Shown in pieces: positions 23,353-33,128 of a DNA stretch of 64,000 bases. Position numbers and translations under genes: made by a program. The notes below the pieces were generated by a model. The model did not search any database. It worked only from the letters and a program-made list of their open reading frames with translations, and had not been told where the DNA came from. Numbering within the stretch: the stretch's first letter is position 1; each line of letters starts with the position of its first letter. This stretch comes from VAZQ01 sp963841705 (GTDB lineage: Bacteria > Pseudomonadota > Alphaproteobacteria > Rhizobiales > Xanthobacteraceae), in NCBI GenBank assembly GCA_963841705.1, contig CAWJDY010000069.1, positions 152,270 through 216,269 of the forward strand, in the 5' to 3' direction.

Positions 23353-23706
23353 ATGGCAGCAAACCGGCAGCGGCAACTTGGCAGGGGCGGGTTTGAAACC
23401 CGCCCCTATAGAACGTGCATTCTTGCCCTGCTGCTCATTGCGGGTGCAGGGACGATCATGGGCTGCGCGAGCACCGTTGCCGACCGCACGCCGACCGCAA
23501 TGGGCGGGTTGCCGGAAGATACGCCGGCGCGGCCAAGCACGCCGTCGGCCTATCCCGCGGTGAACGATGTGCCGCCGCCGCGCAGCAGCACCGTGCTTAG
23601 CAGCGCGGACCAGAAAAAGCTGGAAGACGAGCTCGCCGCGGCCCGCAGTCGGGCTGCTGCGGCCGCAGGCACAGGAAAACCCGCTGGCAGCGCCGCAAGC
23701 CAGTGA
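23353..23706 (+). CDS. Small lipoprotein of unknown function
   Basis: A short lipoprotein: hydrophobic segment CILALLLIAGAGTIMGC, with a plausible lipobox (IMGC) and acylated Cys, then a Pro/Ser/Ala-rich linker (TPSAYPAVNDVPPPRSS) and a helical tail (SADQKKLEDELAAARSRAAA). Such proteins are common in Bradyrhizobium-like genomes and are probably anchored to a membrane in the periplasm. The only ATG in frame before the signal (23353) lies on the far side of a palindromic repeat that is translated as GRGGFETRPY. Translation may instead start at an uncommon codon after the repeat. The start is therefore unsettled. Confidence 0.6.
   Translation: MAANRQRQLGRGGFETRPYRTCILALLLIAGAGTIMGCASTVADRTPTAMGGLPEDTPARPSTPSAYPAVNDVPPPRSSTVLSSADQKKLEDELAAARSRAAAAAGTGKPAGSAASQ
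23383..23407. repeat. Palindromic repeat inside a lipoprotein reading frame
   Basis: AGGGGCGGGTTT-G-AAACCCGCCCCT is a perfect 12-bp-arm member of the 2768/16472/20065 family. Here it falls within the open frame of the lipoprotein, just before its signal peptide. Confidence 0.8.
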
Positions 23707-23716
23707 TAGAAAGCTT

Positions 23717-23789
23717 CGTAGCCCGGATGAGCGAAGCGAGATCCGGGGAACATCCGGTCCGCAGGTCGCTTCGCCCACGTGGGCTACGG
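23717..23789. repeat. Palindromic repeat CGTAGCCCGGATG family
   Basis: It starts CGTAGCCCGGATGAGCGAAG and ends CCCACGTGGGCTACGG, with inner ATCCGG pairs. This resembles the widespread GTAGCCCGGATGAGCG intergenic repeat that I know from rhizobial and other proteobacterial genomes. It lies between the lipoprotein stop and the aminotransferase gene. Confidence 0.6.
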
Positions 23790-23823
23790 GGGGCGCGATC
23801 TTGCGGGCACGGGGGAGTTGGGC

Positions 23824-25041
23824 ATGGAAGAATTTCACCGGATCAGGCGTCTGCCGCCCTATGTGTTCGAGCAGGTCAACCGGGCAAAAGCATTCGCGCG
23901 CAATGCGGGCGCCGATATCATCGACCTCGGCATGGGCAATCCCGATCTGCCCGCCCCGCCGCATGTGATCGAGAAGCTCAAGGAGACCGTCGGCAAACCC
24001 CGCACCGACCGCTATTCATCGTCCCGTGGCATTGCCGGACTGCGTCGCGCCCAGGCGGCCTATTACGGCCGGCGTTTCGGCGTGAAGCTCGACCCCGAGA
24101 CGCAGATCGTCGCCACGCTCGGCTCCAAGGAAGGCTTTGCCAATGTAGCCCAGGCGATCACCGCGCCGGGCGACGTGATCCTGGTGCCTAATCCGAGCTA
24201 CCCCATCCACGCGTTCGGATTTCTGATGGCCGGCGGGGTGATCCGCTCGGTGCCATCGGAACCGACGCCGGCCTTCTTTAGCAGCTTGGAGCGCGCCATC
24301 ATCCACTCCATCCCGCCGCCCATCGCGGTGATCGTCTGCTACCCCTCCAATCCCACCGCCTATGTGGCCGACCTCGACTTCTACAAGGACTTGATCCCGT
24401 TCGCGAAGAAGCACGGCGTGTTCGTGCTCTCGGATCTCGCTTATGCGGAAGTCTATTTCGACAACAATCCGCCGCCCTCGGTGCTGCAGGTTGCGGGCGC
24501 AATGGACGTGGCGGTCGAGTTCACGTCCATGTCGAAGACCTATTCCATGCCGGGCTGGCGCATGGGCTTCGCGGTGGGAAACGAGCGCATCATCGCTGCG
24601 CTCGGTCGGGTGAAATCCTACCTCGACTATGGCGCCTTCACTCCCGTCCAGGTGGCTGCCACCGCGGCGCTCAACGGTCCCGACGACTGCATCCGCGAGA
24701 TGCGGGAGACATACAAGCGGCGCCGAGACGTGCTGGTCGAATCCTTCGGGCGCGCAGGCTGGGAGATTCCGCCCCCGCGCGCCTCGATGTTCGCCTGGAC
24801 GCCGCTCCCCGAGGCATTCCAGGGCCTCGGCAGCGTGGAATTTTCCACGCTGCTGGTCGAGAAGGCGGAGGTTGCGGTGTCCCCCGGCGTGGCCTTCGGC
24901 GAACATGGAGAAGGCTACGTGCGTATCGCGCTGGTCGAAAACGAGCAGCGCATTCGTCAAGCTGCGCGCAACATCCGGCGCTTTCTTGAAACCGGCCCGC
25001 AAAAGTTGCACAACGTTCTTCCCCTCGCTCAGCGCCGCTGA
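23824..25041 (+). CDS. alaC: AlaC-type pyridoxal-phosphate aminotransferase
   Basis: A 405-residue class I/II aminotransferase. It resembles E. coli AlaC (glutamate-pyruvate aminotransferase) closely: IRRLPPYVFEQVN at the N-terminus, IIDLGMGNPDLPAPPHVIEK, GSKEGFANV, NPSYPIHAFG, the PLP Lys in SMSKTYSMPGWRMGF (about 235), YLDYGAFTPVQVAA and VSPGVAFGEHGEGYVRIAL. Rhizobial members are often annotated as LL-diaminopimelate aminotransferase, which is the main alternative. ATG 23824 follows GGGGGAG. It lies 2 bases upstream of homoserine dehydrogenase, so the two are co-transcribed; a link to aspartate-family amino acid synthesis is plausible. Confidence 0.8.
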   Translation: MEEFHRIRRLPPYVFEQVNRAKAFARNAGADIIDLGMGNPDLPAPPHVIEKLKETVGKPRTDRYSSSRGIAGLRRAQAAYYGRRFGVKLDPETQIVATLGSKEGFANVAQAITAPGDVILVPNPSYPIHAFGFLMAGGVIRSVPSEPTPAFFSSLERAIIHSIPPPIAVIVCYPSNPTAYVADLDFYKDLIPFAKKHGVFVLSDLAYAEVYFDNNPPPSVLQVAGAMDVAVEFTSMSKTYSMPGWRMGFAVGNERIIAALGRVKSYLDYGAFTPVQVAATAALNGPDDCIREMRETYKRRRDVLVESFGRAGWEIPPPRASMFAWTPLPEAFQGLGSVEFSTLLVEKAEVAVSPGVAFGEHGEGYVRIALVENEQRIRQAARNIRRFLETGPQKLHNVLPLAQRR

Positions 25042-25043
25042 AC

Positions 25044-26369
25044 ATGGCTGGGCCGCTGAAGATCGGGCTTGCCGGCCTGGGCACGGTGGGCGCGCAGGTC
25101 GTGCAGCTGCTTGATCGTCAGCGCGAGGCGCTTGCCGCCCGCTGCGGGCGCGCCATAGAGGTGGTCGCCGTGAGTGCGCGCTCGCGCGGCAAGCGCAGAG
25201 ACGCGGACGTAAAGCGCTTGCGCTGGGTTGCCGACCCGGTAGCGCTCGCGACCGACCCGGAAATAGACGTGTTCGTAGAGCTCATCGGCGGGGACGGCGA
25301 TCCTGCCAAGACCGCGGTCACCTCCGCGCTGGCTGCCGGGAAGTCGGTCGTCACCGCCAACAAGGCGCTGCTTGCAAGACACGGCGTGCGGCTGGCGGGC
25401 GTGGCGGAAAAACACCACGTTGCGCTCAATTTCGAAGCGGCAGTCGGCGGCGCAATTCCCATTGTGAAGACCATCCGCGAAGGGCTCGCGGGCAACTCGC
25501 TGGAACGCGTCTACGGCATCCTCAACGGCACCTGCAATTACATCCTCACCCGCATGGAGCAGGAGAAGATGGGGTTTGCCGAGTGCCTGCGTGAAGCGCA
25601 GCGGCTCGGTTATGCCGAAGCCGACCCGACCTTCGACGTGGAAGGACATGACACCGCGCAAAAGCTCGCGATCCTTGCCAGCCTCGCGTTCGGCACCAAG
25701 GCCGACGCGGGCGCGGTCTTTGTGGAAGGCATTGCTTCCCTCGCACCGGAGGATCTCGCCTGGGCCGACGAGCTCGGCTACCGCGTCAAGCTCCTAGGCG
25801 TCGCAGTGAAAACGGAGAACGGGATCGAGCAGCGCGTGCATCCCACCATGGTGCGCAAGGATACTGCGATCGCGCAGGTCATGGGCGTGACCAACGCAGT
25901 CAGCATAGACGCCGACGGCATTGCGCCGATTACGCTGGTCGGGCCCGGTGCGGGAGGCGTTGCAACGGCCTCCGCCGTAGTCGCCGACATCGGGGACATT
26001 GCGCGCGGGGTGCGCACGGCCCCATTCGGCCGACCTTCGGCACGGCTCTTTACCAGCAGGAAGGCGCCGATGCAGCGCCACGAGGGCGGCTACTACATTC
26101 GGCTGCTTGCAGTCGACCGGCCAGGCACCGCCGCCACCATCGCGCGGCGCCTGGCGCAGCAGAGCATCTCGCTGGAGTCGATTGTGCAGCGTCATCCCGG
26201 AGCTTTGCCTCATGGTGGCGAGACGCCGGGACGCTCGGGAACGCCGGTGCCCGTTATTCTGATCACCTATGCGACGACAGAGGATGCAGTGCGCAAGGCG
26301 CTGGCGGCAGTGGGACGCGACCATGTGATCTCGGGCAAGCCGCAGGTGATCCGGATCGAGAAAAACTGA
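25044..26369 (+). CDS. hom: Homoserine dehydrogenase
   Basis: Reduces aspartate semialdehyde to homoserine for threonine and methionine synthesis. The 441-residue enzyme has a Rossmann start (KIGLAGLGTVGAQVVQLL), VTANKALLARHG, the substrate region VGGAIPIVKTIREGL with GILNGTCNYILTRM, the catalytic EADPTFDVEGHDTAQKLAIL, and a C-terminal ACT domain from about 350 (YYIRLLAVDRPGTAATIA) for feedback control by threonine. It starts 2 bases after the aminotransferase stop. Confidence 0.9.
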   Translation: MAGPLKIGLAGLGTVGAQVVQLLDRQREALAARCGRAIEVVAVSARSRGKRRDADVKRLRWVADPVALATDPEIDVFVELIGGDGDPAKTAVTSALAAGKSVVTANKALLARHGVRLAGVAEKHHVALNFEAAVGGAIPIVKTIREGLAGNSLERVYGILNGTCNYILTRMEQEKMGFAECLREAQRLGYAEADPTFDVEGHDTAQKLAILASLAFGTKADAGAVFVEGIASLAPEDLAWADELGYRVKLLGVAVKTENGIEQRVHPTMVRKDTAIAQVMGVTNAVSIDADGIAPITLVGPGAGGVATASAVVADIGDIARGVRTAPFGRPSARLFTSRKAPMQRHEGGYYIRLLAVDRPGTAATIARRLAQQSISLESIVQRHPGALPHGGETPGRSGTPVPVILITYATTEDAVRKALAAVGRDHVISGKPQVIRIEKN

Positions 26370-26399
26370 TAGAGTTTCCAGAGGCAGATTCGGTCATTG

Positions 26400-26524
26400 C
26401 CGTCATGCCCGGCAACGCAGTCAAGCTCGCGCAGACTGCGTACACTTGTCTGCGCCGGCCGGGTATCCAGGTCTTTCGCGCGGCAGCCAAGACGTGCGTG
26501 GCCGGGCCAAGCCCGGCCAGGACG
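26400..26524. repeat. Dispersed repeat CGTCATGCCCGGC ... GGCCGGGCCAAGCCCGGCC
   Basis: It opens with CCGTCATGCCCGGC and closes with GCCGGGTATCCAGGTCTTTC, CCAAGACGTGCGTGGCCGGG and CCAAGCCCGGCCAGGACG. This pattern (a GGGCATCCACGTCTT / AAGACGTGGATGGCCGGG palindrome) is familiar from Bradyrhizobium-type intergenic repeats. It fills most of the 217-bp gap between hom and glpX. Confidence 0.6.
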
Positions 26525-26586
26525 ATCGGACAAGGGTATGGGGGGCGCCGTATGATCGACAACAAAAGCAACGCGCAGGAGAGGAC

Positions 26587-27606
<1,020 letters not shown>

Positions 27607-27622
27607 TGGGGCCACCAGAGCG

Positions 27623-29461
27623 ATGACCATTCCCCTGGCGATTCCACCGCGTGCGAGCGGGCGGTTGTTCCTGGGGATCGAACATTCCGCATGCGGCCGC
27701 GCCTGGCGCGACCGGCTCAGCGAGCGCGACGCAATGCATGCGCTCGCCATCACGCAGCGCCAAGGCATTCCTGAGTTGCTGGCGCGGATCCTTGCGGGCC
27801 GGGGCGTGGGGGAGAACGAGATCGCAAGCTTTCTCGATCCGACAGTGCGATCGCTGATGCCGGACCCGCATGTGCTGCGTGACATGCAGGCGGCGTCTGC
27901 GCGGCTTGCCGACGCCGTCATGCGCGGGGAAAGGATTGCGATCTTCGGGGATTACGACGTTGACGGGGCAACGTCGGCAGCGCTGCTCGGGCGCTTTCTC
28001 GTTCATTGCGGGATTGCCCCGCTCATCCACATTCCCGACCGGCTGTTCGAAGGTTATGGCCCGAACGCAGATGCCATACGCGCGCTCGCGCAACAAAGCG
28101 CAACGTTGATCGTCACGGTCGATTGCGGGACAAGCAGCCATGCGCCGATGGCGCAAGCGCGCGCCATGGGACTCGATGCCATCATCATCGATCATCATCA
28201 GGCCGACGAGGCGCTGCCGGAAGCTGTAGCCGTCGTCAATCCCAACAGATTGGACGATCTCTCCGGCCTTGGTCATCTGGCCGCGGTCGGCCTCGTCTTC
28301 ATGACTCTGGTCGCGCTCAACCGCGAGCTGCGCGTGCGCGGCTTCTGGTCCCTGCAACGGGACGAGCCTGACCTACTGGGCTTTCTCGACCTGGTTGCGC
28401 TCGGAACCGTAGCCGACGTGGTGCCGCTTACCGGGCTCAATCGTGCTTTCGTAACCAAAGGGCTGATTGCGCTGCGACGGCGGCAGGGTCCGGGTCTTAC
28501 CGCGTTGATGGACGTCGCCCGGCTGGGTGCTCCTCCGCAGCCGTGGCACTTGGGATTCGTGCTTGGGCCCCGCATCAATGCCGGCGGCCGGATCGGCCGC
28601 GCCACTCTGGGCGTCGATCTGCTCATGCATGATGATCCTGGCGAATGCGTGCGGCTCGCCGGCGAGCTCGACCGCCTCAACCGCGAACGTCAAAGCATCG
28701 AATCCGCCACACTGGCGCAAGCAGAAGCGGAGGCGATGGCGGCGCTCGGCGCAGAGGAGAAGGGCGCGGTGGTGGTGACAGCCTCGGAGGGCTGGCACCC
28801 CGGTGTGGTCGGCCTGGTTGCAGCGCGGCTGAAGGAACGGTTCGGGCGGCCGGCGTTTGCCATCGCGCTGGACCCCACGGGCCTCGGCACCGGCTCGGGG
28901 CGCTCGGTTGCCGGGGTCGACCTCGGTCAGGCCGTGCGACGCGCGCTGCGCGAGGGACTGCTTCTCAAGGGCGGAGGCCACGCGATGGCTGCGGGAGTGA
29001 CCCTGCGCAAGGCTGACCTGAACCGCTTCCGCGCGTATCTCGAAACAACGCTTGCGTCCGCAGTCGAGACGGCGCGCAGCGATGATGCGCTGCTGATCGA
29101 TGGCGCGTTGAGCGCGGCGGGGGCGAGCAACGAGACGGTTGCGATGATCGCGCGCGCGGGCCCTTTCGGTTCCGGCAATCCCGAGCCGATCGTCGCGTTC
29201 CCCGCCCACAGGCTCGTCTATGTCGAAGATGTCGGGCAGGCCCACACGCGCGTACGCCTGCGGGCACCGGACGGCGCCGTCATGAATGCCATTGCGTTTC
29301 GGGCTGCCGGCCAGACGCTGGGGGCTGCCCTGCACCAGAACCGAGGGCAGAGCGTGCATGCGGCAGGCACATTGTGCCTCGACCAGTGGAACGGAAACGA
29401 GCGGGTGCAGATGCGGCTCATCGACATCGTGCCGGCCGAGGCGGGTCCTGGGATGGGTTGA
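27623..29461 (+). CDS. recJ: Single-stranded-DNA-specific exonuclease RecJ
   Basis: A 5'-3' ssDNA exonuclease of recombination and mismatch repair. The 612-residue protein carries the DHH-superfamily motifs FGDYDVDGATSAA (residues 109-121), TVDCGTSS, IDHHQADE and GLGHLAAVGLVF, then the DHHA1 domain with the nucleic-acid-binding GGHAMAAGVTL (about 450). The C-terminal OB-like region VRLRAPDGAVMNAIAF is present. It starts 16 bases after glpX. Confidence 0.9.
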   Translation: MTIPLAIPPRASGRLFLGIEHSACGRAWRDRLSERDAMHALAITQRQGIPELLARILAGRGVGENEIASFLDPTVRSLMPDPHVLRDMQAASARLADAVMRGERIAIFGDYDVDGATSAALLGRFLVHCGIAPLIHIPDRLFEGYGPNADAIRALAQQSATLIVTVDCGTSSHAPMAQARAMGLDAIIIDHHQADEALPEAVAVVNPNRLDDLSGLGHLAAVGLVFMTLVALNRELRVRGFWSLQRDEPDLLGFLDLVALGTVADVVPLTGLNRAFVTKGLIALRRRQGPGLTALMDVARLGAPPQPWHLGFVLGPRINAGGRIGRATLGVDLLMHDDPGECVRLAGELDRLNRERQSIESATLAQAEAEAMAALGAEEKGAVVVTASEGWHPGVVGLVAARLKERFGRPAFAIALDPTGLGTGSGRSVAGVDLGQAVRRALREGLLLKGGGHAMAAGVTLRKADLNRFRAYLETTLASAVETARSDDALLIDGALSAAGASNETVAMIARAGPFGSGNPEPIVAFPAHRLVYVEDVGQAHTRVRLRAPDGAVMNAIAFRAAGQTLGAALHQNRGQSVHAAGTLCLDQWNGNERVQMRLIDIVPAEAGPGMG

Positions 29462-29471
29462 ATGAGATTTA

Positions 29472-29684
29472 TTACAGATCTTCTCGCTTGAGGCCCGTGT
29501 CTTTGGCGATGCGCGCGAGCATACGCGGCCCAATCTCTTCGCGGTCATGAAATGCGAACACTATGTCGGGCGATCCGGGCGGTCCCAGAGTCCGGTGCAA
29601 TCCGGTTTGACGCTTGATCGACCATCCGTTTCTCAGAAGCGCAGCAAGAACGCGGCGGGCCTTTACAGTTGGCCAGCGGCTCAT
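29472..29684 (-). CDS. hicA: HicA-family mRNA interferase toxin
   Basis: A 70-residue HicA toxin with a double-stranded-RNA-binding-like fold. The family core reads VLAALLRNGWSIKRQTGLHR, with the active His in GLHRT, and the C-terminal IGPRMLARIAKDTGLKREDL. It degrades mRNA when not bound by HicB. Its start overlaps the hicB stop by 4 bases. Antitoxin-before-toxin order is the reverse of the classical hicAB arrangement, but known variants exist. It is convergent to recJ with a 10-base gap. Confidence 0.8.
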   Translation of the reverse strand: MSRWPTVKARRVLAALLRNGWSIKRQTGLHRTLGPPGSPDIVFAFHDREEIGPRMLARIAKDTGLKREDL

Positions 29685-29884
29685 GCAGCTTCGAAGAACG
29701 CGGCAATCTCGCGCGGTACATCTTCACCGTTCTCAAGGCGGTCAGCGATGACGCGCAGCGCCAATGCCTTCACCTTCGCACGAGCCTGTGCCTCAGTGTC
29801 TCCATACGTGAGCACGCCAGGCAATGCGGGTACCTCCGCAATCCAGCGACCGTCTTCCTCACGTTCGATCTCGACCTTAAGCAT
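29681..29884 (-). CDS. hicB: HicB-family antitoxin
   Basis: A 67-residue partial-RNase-H-fold antitoxin: VEIEREEDGRWIAEVPALPG, then GVLTYGDTEAQARAKVKALA, and the short tail GEDVPREIAAFFEAA. There is no added DNA-binding domain, which fits the short HicB type. ATG 29884 gives the canonical N-terminus (MLKVEIE); a longer frame exists but lacks homology. It neutralises the HicA encoded by the overlapping next gene. Confidence 0.75.
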   Translation of the reverse strand: MLKVEIEREEDGRWIAEVPALPGVLTYGDTEAQARAKVKALALRVIADRLENGEDVPREIAAFFEAA

Positions 29885-29998
29885 TAGTTCGGTCCAGCGA
29901 AATGCTTTATCCTCACTCCCCGTATGAAGCAATCCTCCAAGAACTTGATCGTGTGGACATGACTAAGGACAAGCCAATTTGGCGCAATTGCTGCCGAA

Positions 29999-30145
29999 GT
30001 GAGAATACTGAATCCCACGACTAAGAAGGCGCTCCAAGAGTTGGAGGAAGGTGGCGGCCAGAGGTTCGGGACCAGCACGAAGGAAGCCTTTCGTCATGCA
30101 GTGGCGGTACGCAAGAAACGGAGAGCACGAAGCCTTTCCGATTGA
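29999..30145 (+). CDS. RelB-like antitoxin fragment or small protein
   Basis: A 48-residue GTG-initiated frame. Its first 23 residues (ILNPTTKKALQELEEGGGQR) resemble the N-terminus of RelB/DinJ-type antitoxins, where D/N-PxTKKAxxELExGGGxRF is a common opening. The remainder becomes basic (RKKRRARSLSD) and is not recognised. No toxin gene follows. It is either an orphan antitoxin or a decayed pair adjacent to hicBA. It ends 12 bases before the next gene. Confidence 0.35.
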   Translation: MRILNPTTKKALQELEEGGGQRFGTSTKEAFRHAVAVRKKRRARSLSD

Positions 30146-30157
30146 GAGGTGACCAGG

Positions 30158-31147
30158 ATGTCGAAGCTGCAGCTTTCCGTCGCGGTGGGCAATTACGATC
30201 GCGTTCGTCCGCTCATGGACGGCGCTGTCCAGATCGACGGCGTCGATCCGATCTTCATGAATCTGCCGCCCGAGGAGATATTCTTTCGCGCGTTTCGCAG
30301 CATGGATTTCGATGTCTGCGAATTATCGATGTCGAGCTTCACGGTCAAGACGGCAGAGGGGACCTGCCCGTATGTCGGCGTGCCCGCCTTCGTCTCGCGC
30401 GCGTTCCGCCATAACGCGATCTACGTGCGCAGAGACCGGATCAAGGCTCCGGAGGACCTCAGGGGCAGACGGGTCGGGCTGCCCGAGTTTCAGCTCACCG
30501 CGTGCGTATGGGCGCGGATCATCCTGCAGGAGGAGCACGGCATTGCGCCTGCGGACATCGTCTGGGTGAGAGGAGGGATCGAGACCCCCGGCCGGCCGGA
30601 GAAGATCGGCATCCGGCTCGCGGGCGGTGTGCGCATGCAGGATGCGCCGGAGGGTACAACGATCTCCGAGCTGCTCGAGCGCGGCGAGATCGACGGCTTC
30701 ATTGCGCCACGCCCGCCGAGCCTGGCGAGCAAAAACAATGCGCAAATCGGGCGGCTCTACGCCGACCCGATTGCAGCCGGGCGGGACTATTTCAGGCGAA
30801 CCGGGATCTTCCCGATCATGCATCTCACCGGTGTCCGGCGCACGCTGGTCGAGAAGCACCCGTGGCTGCCCGCCGCTGTGTTCAAGGCGTTCCAGCAGGC
30901 GAAAGCCAAGTGCCTCAAGGCGCTGGAGGATACTTCCGCGACGAAGGTCACCCTGCCTTTCGTCGAGGAGCAGCTACGCGCGGCGCGCGAGCTGATGGGG
31001 GATGATTTCTGGTCCTATGGACTGCATCCAAATCGCAAGGTGCTGGAAACATTCCTTCGCCATCACCATGCAGAGGGCCTTTCCTGCCGCCGCATGTCGC
31101 CCGAGGAGCTGTTTCACCCCTCGACGCACGAGAGCTTCGCGATCTGA
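30158..31147 (+). CDS. 4,5-dihydroxyphthalate decarboxylase-like protein
   Basis: A 329-residue protein with the periplasmic-binding-protein fold but no signal peptide, as in the 4,5-dihydroxyphthalate decarboxylase family. Features are LSVAVGNYDRVRPLMDGAVQ at the N-terminus, DFDVCELSMSSF, YVGVPAFVSRAFRHNAIYVR, GRRVGLPEFQLTACVWARII, and a C-terminal DDFWSYGLHPNRKVLETFLR. Family members decarboxylate hydroxylated aromatic acids, or are orphan homologs beside degradation genes. ATG 30158 has AGAGG 8 bases upstream. It converges on a ThDP enzyme across a palindromic element. Confidence 0.7.
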   Translation: MSKLQLSVAVGNYDRVRPLMDGAVQIDGVDPIFMNLPPEEIFFRAFRSMDFDVCELSMSSFTVKTAEGTCPYVGVPAFVSRAFRHNAIYVRRDRIKAPEDLRGRRVGLPEFQLTACVWARIILQEEHGIAPADIVWVRGGIETPGRPEKIGIRLAGGVRMQDAPEGTTISELLERGEIDGFIAPRPPSLASKNNAQIGRLYADPIAAGRDYFRRTGIFPIMHLTGVRRTLVEKHPWLPAAVFKAFQQAKAKCLKALEDTSATKVTLPFVEEQLRAARELMGDDFWSYGLHPNRKVLETFLRHHHAEGLSCRRMSPEELFHPSTHESFAI

Positions 31148-31159
31148 GCGCGGGTAGTA

Positions 31160-31223
31160 GTAGGGTGGCTATCCGTACAAGTCGGCTGCTGGCGGCCGAC
31201 TTGTACGGCGTAACCCACTCTAC
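31160..31223. terminator. Palindromic element between convergent genes
   Basis: CCGTACAAGTCGGC (31173-31186) pairs perfectly with GCCGACTTGTACGG (31195-31208), inside an outer GTAGGGT ... ACCCACTCTAC pair. By location it can act as a bidirectional terminator for the two converging genes. A related GTAGGGT/ACCC...CTAC element lies at 37278-37340. Confidence 0.55.
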
Positions 31224-31234
31224 AAGTCTGAGAG

Positions 31235-33079
31235 TTACTTCTCCGTGCCGCGCAGCATCGCGGCGGTGGCGACGGCAGAGTAGCCGGGCTCGACACGCAC
31301 ATCGACGACGGCGACCTGCCCCTGCTCGACGGCAGCTATGGCTTTTTCGAAGGTGGGGACGAGATCGCCCGGCTTCATCACCGGAGCAAAACCGACAGCA
31401 CCCTGCGCGCGCCCGAGTGCTGCGCAATCGATCTCCGGATCGGAAATGCGCTGGCCTATCCAGCGGTTTTCCGGCGGTCGATTGCGGATGCGGGCCACCC
31501 GTTCCTGGTGCAGCTCGTCGTTGAAGAAGGAGCGGTTGTTGCAGACCACGAAGAGGAGCGGAATGCGATAATGCACCGCCGTCCAGATCGCTGTCACCCC
31601 CATGCAGAAATCGCCGTCGCCGCAGATGGCGATCGGTAGGCGGGCTGAGCCCTTGAGCGCGAGCGCCGCGCCGACCGAGATGCCGGGCCCGCCGCCGACA
31701 CCGCCGCCGCCGTTGTTGCCGATGTAGTCCAGAGGATGGCGAAAGGGCCAAGTGGCGCCGTTCCATGAGAGCGGCAGATGCGTCAGCGTCACGTCGCGGG
31801 TGCCGACAGCGGACTTGAGAGACCTGGCGAGATCATCCACCCGCAGCGGTCCGCTGGACGGCTCGTAGCGCTCGGCAACGGCCGCCGGCGCAGGCTTCTG
31901 CTTTGTCTTCGCGCCACCGACGGCGGCCAGGAGCAGAGGCACCGCCTCATCCGGGGTGGTCGGAAGAAGAAGGTCGACCGGCGGAAGCATCTCGTAATCC
32001 ATGCTCCAGCCATTGTGGATCTGAAAATCTGCGCTGACATTGATGATCTTCGCCTTCGGCAATTCGTGGCCGAACGTGGGCCTCAACCCCCCACCGAGGT
32101 CCACCCAGTCGAGCGCGAGGATCACATCCGCCTTTTTCACCGCGTCGATTGCTTCCGGCACCATGGCATTCGACGCCGGTGCTCCCGCATGCAGGGGATG
32201 ATCGGTCGGGAACCCACAGCCGATCTTGAGGTCGCTGACGACACGGGCATTCAGCGCTTCGGCGAGAGCAACGCGTGCATTCCAGCCTTCGATGCTGCGG
32301 GACACCCGCCCCATGAAGATGACGGGATGTTTCGCGGCCTTGAGGATCGCTGCCGCCTCACCGATCAGCTCGGCGGAAACGGTGGGAGTGGCCTGCGGCA
32401 TGAAGCGGGTGATATCGAGCGGGACGAGCGGCTCGGCGAGCTTCGCCTCCTGCATCTCGGCATCGAGGTTGATGTAGACCGGGCCCTGCGGTGCTGTGTT
32501 GGCCATCCAGGTCGCCCGGATGAGCGCTTCACGCGCCGCAGCAGGGGAAGCTGGCTGGTCGTCCCATTTGGTGTAGTTGCGCACGATCGCGCCCTGGTCG
32601 CGTGCGGTGTGGATCCAGTCGATCCATGGCCGACGCTTGGCGGCATCAACGGGACCGGTTGCTCCAAGCACGACCACGGGCGAGCGATCGCACCAGGCGT
32701 TGAATATCGCCATTGTCGCGTGAAAGAGGCCGACGTTGGAATGCACTGCCGCGGCCATCGCCTTCCCGGTCAGCTTGGCATAGCCGTGGGCGATGGCAAC
32801 GGCGCTCTCCTCGTGCAGGCAAAGCAGCATTTGCGGCGTCTCATTGCCGAGGAAGTTCACGATGGAATCATGCAGGCCGCGATAGCTCGCTCCCGGATTG
32901 AGCGCGATATAGGGAATCTCCAGCGCGCGCAGCGTGTCGGCAACCACGTCGCTGCCGTACCCGGGCGCATTGGTGCCGGTGAGATTGGCCGGCCGCTCGA
33001 TGACGCGCAGCGAAGGGTGTGCCAGGTTTGCGGAACGCTTCTCGGCGGCAGGCGCCGCTTTGACTTTTGCAGTCGTCAC
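31235..33079 (-). CDS. ThDP-dependent enzyme, acetolactate synthase-like
   Basis: A 614-residue single-chain ThDP enzyme with the three standard domains. The Pyr domain has the catalytic Glu in LCLHEESAVAIAHGYAKL (about 92). The central Rossmann-like domain is around HPVIFMGRVSRS. The PP domain has the Mg/diphosphate motif ICGDGDFCMGVTAIWTAVHY and VVCNNRSFFND (about 490-530). The N-terminus has a 40-residue Lys/Ala-rich extension. The start at 33079 is not tested against alternatives. Family members include acetolactate synthases and benzoylformate or oxalyl-CoA decarboxylases; the lack of an ilvH partner argues against branched-chain synthesis. The neighbour is a dihydroxyphthalate-decarboxylase-like gene, so an aromatic or 2-oxo-acid route is possible. 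Confidence 0.7.
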   Translation of the reverse strand: MTTAKVKAAPAAEKRSANLAHPSLRVIERPANLTGTNAPGYGSDVVADTLRALEIPYIALNPGASYRGLHDSIVNFLGNETPQMLLCLHEESAVAIAHGYAKLTGKAMAAAVHSNVGLFHATMAIFNAWCDRSPVVVLGATGPVDAAKRRPWIDWIHTARDQGAIVRNYTKWDDQPASPAAAREALIRATWMANTAPQGPVYINLDAEMQEAKLAEPLVPLDITRFMPQATPTVSAELIGEAAAILKAAKHPVIFMGRVSRSIEGWNARVALAEALNARVVSDLKIGCGFPTDHPLHAGAPASNAMVPEAIDAVKKADVILALDWVDLGGGLRPTFGHELPKAKIINVSADFQIHNGWSMDYEMLPPVDLLLPTTPDEAVPLLLAAVGGAKTKQKPAPAAVAERYEPSSGPLRVDDLARSLKSAVGTRDVTLTHLPLSWNGATWPFRHPLDYIGNNGGGGVGGGPGISVGAALALKGSARLPIAICGDGDFCMGVTAIWTAVHYRIPLLFVVCNNRSFFNDELHQERVARIRNRPPENRWIGQRISDPEIDCAALGRAQGAVGFAPVMKPGDLVPTFEKAIAAVEQGQVAVVDVRVEPGYSAVATAAMLRGTEK

Positions 33080-33128
33080 GAGATGATCCTTTTGGTCGGT
33101 GGAGCCGCGAAGCCTGCATAGAACCGGA

